Source: an uncultured Pseudomonadota bacterium (GTDB lineage: Bacteria; Pseudomonadota; Gammaproteobacteria; Burkholderiales; SG8-39). Taken from it: a stretch of DNA of 64,000 nucleotides. The DNA lies in contig CAIXPL010000037.1 in NCBI GenBank assembly GCA_903921325.1, forward strand, positions 186,001 to 250,000, in the 5' to 3' direction. Position 1 is the first letter of the stretch, and each line of letters opens with the position of its first letter. Below are positions 8,077 through 16,100 of this stretch, piece by piece. The notes beneath the pieces were generated by a model. It saw nothing but the letters and a program-made list of their open reading frames with translations. It had not been told where the DNA came from and made no database searches. Made by a program: the position numbers and the translations under genes.

Positions 8077-9618
8077 ATGAACCTATTGCGAGCTTTGGCC
8101 ACCATCAGTGGCATGACGCTGATTTCCCGGATTCTCGGGTTTGTGCGCGATGCGCTGATTGCGCACCTGTTCGGCGCGGGCGCCGCGACGGATGCGTTTT
8201 TTGTTGCGTTTCGCCTGCCGAACCTGCTCCGGCGGCTGTTTGCCGAAGGCGCATTCTCGCAGGCCTTTGTCCCCATTCTGGCGCAGACCCGAGAGCGCGA
8301 GGGTCCCGAGGCCACCCGCGTGCTGACCGATGGCGTGGCGAACCTGCTCGCCCTGGTGCTGTTCGCAGTCAGCATGGCCGGTGTGCTGGCCGCGCCGGTG
8401 GTGATTGCCCTGACTGCGCCCGGATTTGCCGCAAACCCCGACAAATTTGCGCTCACCGTGGCGATGCTGCGCATTACCTTCCCGTATATTTTCTTCATCG
8501 CCTTAGTGGCCTTCTCCGGCGCAGTGCTCAACACCCACAGCCGCTTTGCGGTGCCGGCCTTTACACCCTCGCTATTGAACATTGCTTTCATTGCCGGGGC
8601 GACCCTGGCCGCACCCTGGTTCGATCCACCCATCAAAGTGCTGGCGTGGTCGGCCGCGGCCGGCGGTGTGCTGCAGCTTGCCCTGCAGTGGGCGGCACTG
8701 GCGCGCATCGGACTGCTGCCGCGGGTGGTGCGAGCGCCCTGGCGCATTCCGGCCGTGCGCGCAGTGGTGCGCAATATGCTGCCGGCGCTGCTTGGCGTGT
8801 CGGTTGCGCAATTGAGCCTGTTGCTCAACACCGTCTTTGCGTCTTTTCTGGAATCCGGCAGCGTGAGCTGGCTCACTTATGCCGATCGATTGATGGAATT
8901 CCCGACCGGTATGCTGGGGGTGGCCCTGGGCACCATTTTGCTGCCCAGTCTCGCGCGCCATCATGCCGCGGATGACCGCGAGGGCTATGCGCGCCTGCTC
9001 GACTGGGGTTTGCGCATGACACTGCTGCTGGCGTTGCCCTCGGCGTTCGGACTCGCGCTACTCGCCACGCCCCTGATCGCCACCTTGTTCCTGCACGGGC
9101 AATTCGGTGCGCATGATCTGCTGATGACCCGCAGCGCGCTGATTGCCTACAGCATCGGACTGGTCGGCTTGATTCTGGTGAAGGTGCTCGCACCGGGCTT
9201 CTATGCGCGCCAGAACATCGCCACGCCGGTACGCATTGCGATTGTCAGCCTGGTACTGACCCAGTTGATGAATCTGGTGTTTGTCGGCTGGTTGCAACAT
9301 GCCGGGCTGGCACTGTCGATCGGTCTGGCCGCCTGTGCCAATGCCGCGCTGCTCTGGGTGTATCTGCGCCGTCACGGTATCTATCAGGCGCAGCCGGGCT
9401 GGTGGACGTTTTTCGGCCAACTGGCGTGTGCGCTCTTGGCAATGGCCGCGGTGCTCCTCGTGGCGAGCCCGGATGCGACGTGGTGGGTGGCGGCAACAAC
9501 GCTCACCCGGGTGGGTGTCCTGCTGCTATTGGTGTCAGCGGGAGCGCTGGCCTACTTCGCCGCCCTGTATCTGCTCGGACTGCGGCTGCGCGATTTTGCA
9601 CGTCGGACGGCGACCTGA
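8077..9618 (+). CDS. murJ: Lipid II flippase MurJ
   Basis: Inner-membrane MOP-superfamily flippase that exports lipid II for peptidoglycan synthesis. The 513-residue protein starts MNLLRALATISGMTLISRILGFVRD, of which the first 20 residues are the family signature with the conserved Arg of TM1; FVAFRLPNLLRRLFAEGAFS (TM2 region, Arg cluster lining the central cavity) follows. Many hydrophobic segments, consistent with 14 TM helices, run to the end. ATG 8077 chosen over the longer frame from 7987 on this signature. Ends one base before convergent pmbA. Confidence 0.95.
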   Translation: MNLLRALATISGMTLISRILGFVRDALIAHLFGAGAATDAFFVAFRLPNLLRRLFAEGAFSQAFVPILAQTREREGPEATRVLTDGVANLLALVLFAVSMAGVLAAPVVIALTAPGFAANPDKFALTVAMLRITFPYIFFIALVAFSGAVLNTHSRFAVPAFTPSLLNIAFIAGATLAAPWFDPPIKVLAWSAAAGGVLQLALQWAALARIGLLPRVVRAPWRIPAVRAVVRNMLPALLGVSVAQLSLLLNTVFASFLESGSVSWLTYADRLMEFPTGMLGVALGTILLPSLARHHAADDREGYARLLDWGLRMTLLLALPSAFGLALLATPLIATLFLHGQFGAHDLLMTRSALIAYSIGLVGLILVKVLAPGFYARQNIATPVRIAIVSLVLTQLMNLVFVGWLQHAGLALSIGLAACANAALLWVYLRRHGIYQAQPGWWTFFGQLACALLAMAAVLLVASPDATWWVAATTLTRVGVLLLLVSAGALAYFAALYLLGLRLRDFARRTAT

Positions 9619-9619
9619 C

Positions 9620-10960
9620 TCAGCGACCGGCGATGGTCATGCCATCGATCAGAATCGACCCGTTGGTGCGATTGCCGCGGGTGAGCGTGTCCTTGCCGAC
9701 GGCAACGATATTGCGAAACATCTCACGCAAGTTGCCAGCGATGGTGAATTCCTCAACCGGGTAGCGAATCCGCCCGCCCTGCACCCAGAACCCGGCCGCG
9801 CCGCGCGAGTAGTCGCCGGTCACGCCATTGACACCCTGACCCATCAGCTCGGTCACGAGCAGGCCGGTGCCCATTTCGCGCAGCAACCCGTCCAGATCAT
9901 GCTCACCGGCGCTCAGAATGAGGTTGTGGGCACCCCCTGCGTTGGCGGTGGTCTGCATGCCGAGCTTACGCGCCGAATAGCTACCCAGAAAGTAGCCCTT
10001 GACCACACCGTCGCGCACCACGTCGCGCGGCGCAGTGGCCACGCCATCGTCGTCAAAGTAGCAGGATGCAATCGCGCGTTTCAGGTGCGGTTCTTCGCGC
10101 AGGCTGACCACCGGTGAGAACACCTGAGTGTCGAGTGAATCCATCAGAAAGGAGGCGCGCCGGTACAAGCTGCCACCGCTCACCGCACCGACAAAATGAC
10201 CGATCAGGCCGGAGGCAACCGGCGCCTCGAAAATGACCGGCACGCGGCGGGTCGAGAGGCTGCGACTGCGCAGCCGTGCGAGGGTGCGCCGGCCGGCATA
10301 CTCGCCGATGGCGCGTGCGCTGGGCAGGTCAGCGGGCGCGCGGGCACTGCAATACCAGTCGTCGCGCTGCATGGCCCCGCGCTCGCTTGCGATCACCGCG
10401 CATGAGATGGAGTGACGCGACGTGCGGTAGCCCTGTTGCAGGCCGTTGGAATTGGCAACCACGAACTGATGGTGCTGGGTCGACACGCTGGCACCGTCCG
10501 AGTTATCCAGTCTGCGATCGAGCGACAGTGCGGCAGATTCGCACTCGCGCGCCATGGCGATCGCCTGCTCGGCGGGCAGATCCCAGGGGTGATAGAGGTC
10601 AAGGTTATGCACTTTGCGTACGATCAGCGCAGGGTCGGCGAGCCCGTTGGCCTCGTCACTGGCCGTATGGCGGGCGATCGAGACGGCGGCAGCCACTGTG
10701 GCGGCCACTGCCGGTGGCGTCAGGTCTGAAGTGCTCGCGTAGCCCGAGCGCTGACCGATGTAGACGGTGACTCCGAGATCCTTGTCGCGATTGTGTTCGA
10801 TGGTCTCCACTTCACCCTGGCGCACGGTGACGGTCTGCCCGAACCCCTCGGACACGTGGAGTTCGCACGCACTGGCCCCTTCGCGCGTGGCGGCCTCCAG
10901 CGCCTGGGCGGCGATGCGACGCAGTTCGGGCAGCGAGGTGGCAAAACGGGTATCGGACAT
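9620..10960 (-). CDS. pmbA: Metalloprotease PmbA (TldE)
   Basis: TldE partner of the TldD/TldE heterodimeric zinc protease that trims modified peptides and CcdA-type antitoxins; cytoplasmic. 446 residues with RQGEVETIEHNRDKDLGVTV, NSDGASVST, FEAPVASGLIGHF, CYFDDDGVATAPRDVV and the C-terminal GVNGVTGDYSRGAAGFWVQG family blocks. As usual for TldE, the zinc HExxxH motif of TldD is absent. tldD is not in this window. Divergent from darP. Confidence 0.94.
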   Translation of the reverse strand: MSDTRFATSLPELRRIAAQALEAATREGASACELHVSEGFGQTVTVRQGEVETIEHNRDKDLGVTVYIGQRSGYASTSDLTPPAVAATVAAAVSIARHTASDEANGLADPALIVRKVHNLDLYHPWDLPAEQAIAMARECESAALSLDRRLDNSDGASVSTQHHQFVVANSNGLQQGYRTSRHSISCAVIASERGAMQRDDWYCSARAPADLPSARAIGEYAGRRTLARLRSRSLSTRRVPVIFEAPVASGLIGHFVGAVSGGSLYRRASFLMDSLDTQVFSPVVSLREEPHLKRAIASCYFDDDGVATAPRDVVRDGVVKGYFLGSYSARKLGMQTTANAGGAHNLILSAGEHDLDGLLREMGTGLLVTELMGQGVNGVTGDYSRGAAGFWVQGGRIRYPVEEFTIAGNLREMFRNIVAVGKDTLTRGNRTNGSILIDGMTIAGR

Positions 10961-11026
10961 GATGGCGGGAGACTCCAGAGGCTTGCGCTATCATAGCAGT
11001 GCCGAAATCAGGAGCTCGTTCGAGCC

Positions 11027-11629
11027 ATGCGTGCACAGACCAAGCGGCGGCTCATGCCCGACGGTGAACCGATCAGCGATGACACAGTGCCCACGCGCCC
11101 GAGCAAGACCCGGCGCAAGGCGGCCATGCACGAGCTGCAGGCGCTCGGCGATGCCCTGGTCGAGCTGACCGATCACCAGCTGTCGCAAGTGCCGCTGCCC
11201 GAGGATCTGCTCGATGCGGTCAAGGCCGCGCGCTCGATGCGCCGGCTCGATGAAGCGCGGCGGCGTCAGTTGCAATTCATCGGACGGCTGATGCGCGATG
11301 TCGATCCAGAACCCATTCGCGCCCGCATCGACAGCTGGCAGGGCCAGTCGCTCGCGGCTGCGCAGCGACTGCACGAGATTGAACGCTGGCGCGAACGGCT
11401 GCTCACCGATCCGCAGGCCCTCACCGAACTGGCAAGCGAAATCGGCCCCCACGATTTGCAGAGTCTGCGCAACGCGGTGCGCGAGGCGCAGCGCGAACGC
11501 GCCGCCATTGCGCGCGGCGAGGATAGGGCGCTGCGCCACTACCGTGAATTGTTTCGCCTGCTGCGCACGGCGCTGGAGGCCGGCAAAGAAGGTGATGCTG
11601 TCATGACAAGGGACCTCAATGATGACTAA
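11027..11629 (+). CDS. darP: Ribosome biogenesis factor DarP (YjgA, DUF615)
   Basis: Small acidic/basic helical protein that associates with late 50S precursors. 200 residues with SKTRRKAAMHELQALGDALV, RLDEARRRQLQFIGRLMRD and a C-terminal HYRELFRLLR block, the DUF615 pattern. In Proteobacteria it usually sits beside pmbA, as here in divergent orientation. It overlaps mog by 11 bases on the same strand, so the two are likely co-translated. Confidence 0.93.
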   Translation: MRAQTKRRLMPDGEPISDDTVPTRPSKTRRKAAMHELQALGDALVELTDHQLSQVPLPEDLLDAVKAARSMRRLDEARRRQLQFIGRLMRDVDPEPIRARIDSWQGQSLAAAQRLHEIERWRERLLTDPQALTELASEIGPHDLQSLRNAVREAQRERAAIARGEDRALRHYRELFRLLRTALEAGKEGDAVMTRDLNDD

Positions 11630-12233
11630 GAGTGCAGAACCCGGTCGTGCACTGCGGATCGGGCTGCTGTCGATCAGCGACCGCGCGTCCGCCGGTGTGT
11701 ACACCGACCAGGGCATTCCGGCTTTGTCAGAATGGCTGGCGAGTGCGCTGAGCACGCCATTTGAGCTGCAGACCCGCCTGATCGCCGATGAACAGCCGCT
11801 GATTGAGGCGACACTGATTGAGCTTGCTGACATCGGGGCCTGCGATCTGGTGCTCACCACCGGGGGTACCGGACCAGCGCTGCGCGATGTCACGCCTGAA
11901 GCCACGCTGGCTGTCGCCCACCGGGTCATGCCGGGTTTTGGCGAACAGATGCGCCAGATCAGTCTGCACTTCGTGCCCACCGCCATCCTGTCACGGCAGG
12001 TGGCGGTGATTCGCGGGCAGACGCTGATTGTCAATCTGCCGGGCCAACCGAAGTCGATCCGCGAGACCCTCGAGGGACTGCGCGCGGCCGAGGGCGCGGT
12101 CATCGTGCCAGGCATTTTCGCGGCGATCCCCTACTGCATTGACTTGATTGGCGGTCCGTATATCGAGACCCACGACGCGGTGGTGAAATCCTTTCGTCCC
12201 AAATCGGCGCTGCGCGCCAAAGGGGCTGCATGA
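11619..12233 (+). CDS. mog: Molybdopterin adenylyltransferase
   Basis: Adenylates molybdopterin before MoeA inserts molybdate. 204 residues with LRIGLLSISDRASAGVYTDQ (first strand and Asp/Ser motif), CDLVLTTGGTGPALRDVTPE (GGTG and the conserved DxTPEAT) and IVNLPGQPKSIRE. ATG at 11619 lies inside the end of darP; ATG 11622 is equivalent. Supplies Moco for NasA and the CoxL-like protein in this window. Its stop is in an ATGA that starts a 29-codon micro-ORF, and part of its 3' sequence is echoed there. Confidence 0.93.
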   Translation: MMTKSAEPGRALRIGLLSISDRASAGVYTDQGIPALSEWLASALSTPFELQTRLIADEQPLIEATLIELADIGACDLVLTTGGTGPALRDVTPEATLAVAHRVMPGFGEQMRQISLHFVPTAILSRQVAVIRGQTLIVNLPGQPKSIRETLEGLRAAEGAVIVPGIFAAIPYCIDLIGGPYIETHDAVVKSFRPKSALRAKGAA

Positions 12234-12319
12234 TGCGGCATGGTGAACGTGGTCATGCGCTGGCGCAGCGCACGCAGGCAGCCTCATGGATAGCGCAAGG
12301 CGCACGGGCGGGCGTATGA
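12230..12319 (+). CDS. Putative bridging micro-ORF mog/esterase, 29 aa
   Basis: The ATG at 12230 overlaps the mog stop (ATGA) and the TGA at 12317-12319 overlaps ATG 12316 of the esterase (ATGA). The first bases ATGATGCGGCATGGTGA resemble the esterase start ATGAGTGAGCGCATGAGTGA with small gaps, and TGGTGAA and GGCGCxGCGCxC from the last 18 codons of mog recur at offsets 60 and 56. So the ORF looks like an esterase-like head joined to a mog-like tail. Peptide begins MMRHGERGHALAQRTQ. Function, if any, is unknown; translation is unproven. Confidence 0.4.
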   Translation: MMRHGERGHALAQRTQAASWIAQGARAGV

Positions 12320-13029
12320 GTGAGCGCATGAGTGACCCTGGACCGAATAGCGCGTTGCTGCCCTGTATCGAGGTTGAAACCGGCGCAAACCCGCGCGCCA
12401 GTGTGATCTGGCTGCACGGCCTGGGTGCCGACGGGCACGACTTTGAGCCGATCGTTGGTGAACTCGCGCCTTTCTCGCAGCCGCTGCGCTTCGTGTTTCC
12501 GCATGCGCCGGTGCGCCCGGTCACCATCAATGGCGGCATGGCGATGCGCGCCTGGTATGACATTGTCAGCGCTGAACTCGATCGCCGCGAAGATGCCACC
12601 GGCGTGCTTGAATCGCAAACGCAGGTCGAAGCGCTGATCTGTCGCGAGAACGAGCGCGGCGTACCGGATGAATCCATTGTGCTGGCCGGGTTTTCGCAAG
12701 GCGGGGCCGTTGCATTGCACAGCATGCTGCGGCGTACCAGGCCACTGGCCGGGGTGATGGCACTGTCAACCTATCTGCCCATGGCCAGTCGGGCGCAGGC
12801 GGAGGCGACCCCGGTCGGTCGCACCATGCCGGTATTTTATGGCCATGGGCTGAGTGATGGTGTGGTGAGTCTCGCGCGGGCCATCGCCTCGCGGGATGCA
12901 CTTGTGCAATTGGGCTGCCCGGTGCAATGGCACACCTATTCGATGGCGCATTCGGTTTGCGCGGCTGAGGTGCGCGACATCGCCGACTGGCTGCGCACGG
13001 TGCTGCCGGTGCGGTCAGGGGCTAATTGA
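12316..13029 (+). CDS. Alpha/beta-hydrolase, carboxylesterase/phospholipase family
   Basis: Serine esterase of the carboxylesterase/thioesterase group (EstB, YpfH-like). Nucleophile elbow GFSQGGA near residue 115, oxyanion segment VIWLHGLGADGHDF near residue 30, late acid/His region FYGHGLSDGVV and YSMAHSVC with the catalytic His. Start at ATG 12316 is chosen because it overlaps the preceding micro-ORF stop as ATGA; ATG 12286 and 12328 are in frame. The start itself is duplicated (MSER MSDP, 12-bp direct repeat ATGAGTGA). Physiological substrate unknown. Its 3' end is echoed in the spacer before pilY1. Confidence 0.85.
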   Translation: MSERMSDPGPNSALLPCIEVETGANPRASVIWLHGLGADGHDFEPIVGELAPFSQPLRFVFPHAPVRPVTINGGMAMRAWYDIVSAELDRREDATGVLESQTQVEALICRENERGVPDESIVLAGFSQGGAVALHSMLRRTRPLAGVMALSTYLPMASRAQAEATPVGRTMPVFYGHGLSDGVVSLARAIASRDALVQLGCPVQWHTYSMAHSVCAAEVRDIADWLRTVLPVRSGAN

Positions 13030-13095
13030 ACGATCAGGCACTGACTATTCGGCCCGAGGGGTGCTGAGACACCGTTGATCGGGTGAGCCTGGCCG

Positions 13096-13179
13096 TTGGT
13101 CGCGCCGACGGTGCTTAAGCAGTCGGGAAACATTACCTTACAGGCTATTCGGGTGGAAATACCCTGGGGGTTGATATGA
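13096..13179 (+). repeat. Echo of the esterase 3' end, ending in ATGA on pilY1
   Basis: Frame TTG GTC GCG CCG ACG GTG CTT ... encodes APTVLKQSGN, matching the esterase terminus RTVLPVRSGAN with two codon deletions; ACGGTGCT is identical at offset 111, exactly 37 codons. A closer second echo at 13031-13045 (CGATCAGGCACTGAC, RSGTD) matches CGGTCAGGGGCTAAT (RSGAN) at offset 19. The longer frame stops at TGA 13177-13179, which overlaps the pilY1 ATG 13176 as ATGA. With a TTG start at 13096 it would be a 27-residue ORF; no strong ribosome site is seen. Confidence 0.5.
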
Positions 13180-16100
13180 ACGGACGAGCGTACGCGCTGA
13201 AGTGTTGGCAAATCTGCGGGCAGATGTACCGGCAGATTGGTCTGAAAATGTGCGGCCAGGAACACCGGCCAATGCACGCACGGATGGCTTCGGCTGGACT
13301 CGCGCCGATGCGACACGCGTTACGTAACTCGGTGTCCGCGCTGATGCTGACGATCGTGGCGGGCGCGGCGAGCGCAGGTGTCAGCATTTCGCAATACCCT
13401 GTCTTTACCTCCTCCTCGCCGCCCTACGCGCCTAATCTGATGGTGCTGCTGGACAATTCCACCAGCATGATCATGGAGGTGATGCCGGCCAATGACTATG
13501 GCCAACCGTATCAATACGGCGATGGCGGGACGGGTAACCAGGTTGGATTATTTTCACCGGCGTGCAATCAGCTTTACTTCAACCCGAATTCGGGCGGGGC
13601 GGGTCCGGACAATGCGTATCCGCTGCCCTACCTGCCCGATGGCAGTGGCAATCAGTTTCCGCAACCCTCTTTCAGCTCCGCCCCGGTTGACGGTTTTGCT
13701 GCCTATCTGAGTCGCTCGGTCACGCCGCAGTACTCCCACTGGGGCCTCAATTACATCAATTGGGCTAATTATCAGGCGGGGACTCTCGCTACCCTGGCAG
13801 CTCAATATCAGCAGGGCACTTACAATCCCAACCTGAGGGTCGATCTCAACACCTACAACCTGTCCCTCATCGCCATTCCAAGCGGCTATCAAACCTTGCC
13901 GCAGAGCCTGGGCGCGGGCTACTATGCCTGGACACCGCTCACCGCGGGTCAGGCACCGAATCTGCCGTATGACTGTACGACGGCTGCCGCACCCTTGTTC
14001 GCGCAGGATGGCGTGACGCCTCTGTCACCGCCCTACCAGTGGCAGACGACGGTCGTCAGCAGCGTCCGCGTTTATGGTCATTTCGGCGGCACGTTCACGT
14101 GGGTGCCCATCGCTACGCAGAGCGCGTCGGTGAAGAACGCCTATGCACGCTGGTTCAGCTTCTATCGCAGCCGTATCAACACCATGAAGTCAGTGCTCGG
14201 CGGGGCACTCCATGGCATCGCAGACAATTCGCTCAATGCCGGTCTCCTCACCAGCACCACGACGTCGGTTGATGCGACCAATACCACCGTTCCGGGCGAA
14301 ACAACGGGTGGTCGGGTGAGTACCTATGCGTTCATGCCGGTGACGCCGCTTGACAGTACCGGGCAGCAGACCTTTTTGAACAAGGTTTACAGCCAGATCA
14401 TTCCCAATAACAGTCTGACCTATCTCACCACCGGTCTGGCCCGTCTGGGTCAGTATTATGCGGGCCTGCCGAGCACCGCATCCACCATCGCGGGGGGTAC
14501 GCTCACCACGGGTATGCTCGACAGCAATGGTCAGCCCGATCCCATGATTGCTGCCTGCCAGCGCAATTTCAGCCTGGTGGTCACCGACGGTCTCTACAAC
14601 GACTGGCTCGCCCGTTTGCCTGATGCGCAGGGCAATGGCTTTGGCTGGGGCACCTCGGGTGGCAGCTACTTTTATGGCGACCATGGGAGTTTGGGCACAT
14701 GGAGTTGGGATACGCCGCCCGGTGTGCCAGCGTATCAAGGGCCGACCTATGGCCAAGCACCTACACTGGGTCCGACTAACGCAAACTGGGTTCAGCCTTT
14801 CGCGTCCCCGCAGGCTTATAAACCATTTGATGACAGTTTCGGCTCTTTTACCGTGTCATGCGAGACGTCGACGACCGGACACGGGATTGTGGCAGGGAAT
14901 GGCACCGATTTCCTGTTTCTTAGTCACCCGAGCATCTGGGGGGGCATCTGGAACGTGGCGACTTTCTCAGTGCCCGCAGCGGGGAGCAGCAATTGGGGGG
15001 CATTGCCGCCCTATTCAACCTATTTGTGGGATGCCAACGGCAACGAGGTCACGCTCGGTCGATTGCAAGTGCCGGCGCCTGGATATAGCGCGCTTATGCA
15101 GCAGTACTACCCGGGGACAATAGGCGAGTATTGGTACGGCAGCTCATCGCAGGCCGGGTTTGGTTGGAGCCTTGCCTCCAATTATACGTGGTGGCCCTCC
15201 GGTGTAAATGCATCTCAGAATTGTTCCAATGGCAATAGCGCCCGAAACTCATACGCCGCTACCACCCCGTTCGATTGCTTCTGGGGCAACGCAACAGTGA
15301 CGACCGCGAGCGGTACCGCCTGCAGCGGCGAGAGCTGCCAAAACGCGACGGTTACGGTCACACCTTATGCTTCTTGCTATTACACCGCAGTGATTCCGGC
15401 GGGCTCTGCGCTCGGTAAGCGAAACGACTGGGGAGTTACAATGCTCACCCAGAGCACAGGTAATTATTACGTCCCGAATTCTACCAGTAGTCCTTACCTG
15501 GGATGCACGGGCACCACCGGTGTCAGTTACCAGGTGGTGTGCTCCAGCCAATTACCTGGTCAGTCGCAGGTTTATTTCCGGGTGCCGAATTACACCCATA
15601 CACAGGATGGCAGTGGTAATTGGACGCCTATCATCTACCGTTATGATCGGTCAACAGCGCGATCGCAGGCGGTCGTGTCCAATGCGCCTAACGGCTGGAC
15701 CGGTTCGCTCTCCGATGTGGCGATGTACTACTACGAAAACGATCTTCGGCCCAATATGCCGAACGACCTGCAACCGGCGCCGATTGGCACCTCCGAGCTC
15801 TATGACACGAGAACGGCGCAGCATATGGTGACCTACACCATGGGGCTGGGCACATCCGGTTTCCTGACTTACAACAGTAATTACATGGACAACGCCCCTA
15901 CGTTCACCGGGCCAAACTGCGATGATTTCTGCAAAATCGTGCAAGGGACCTATCAGTGGCCTTATAGCAACCAGGGCACGAACCAATACACGACCGGTGA
16001 CTGGCACGCCGATGATATGTGGCATACCGCTGTCAATGGGCGCGGGCGCTACTTTTCGGCGGCAAATCCGGCCCAGGCGGCTGCGGGTATTGCGAGCGTG

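Noticed and set aside
8016..8876. 286-codon open frame opposite murJ
   Set aside because: Ser/Arg/Ala-rich shadow of a clear MurJ sequence.
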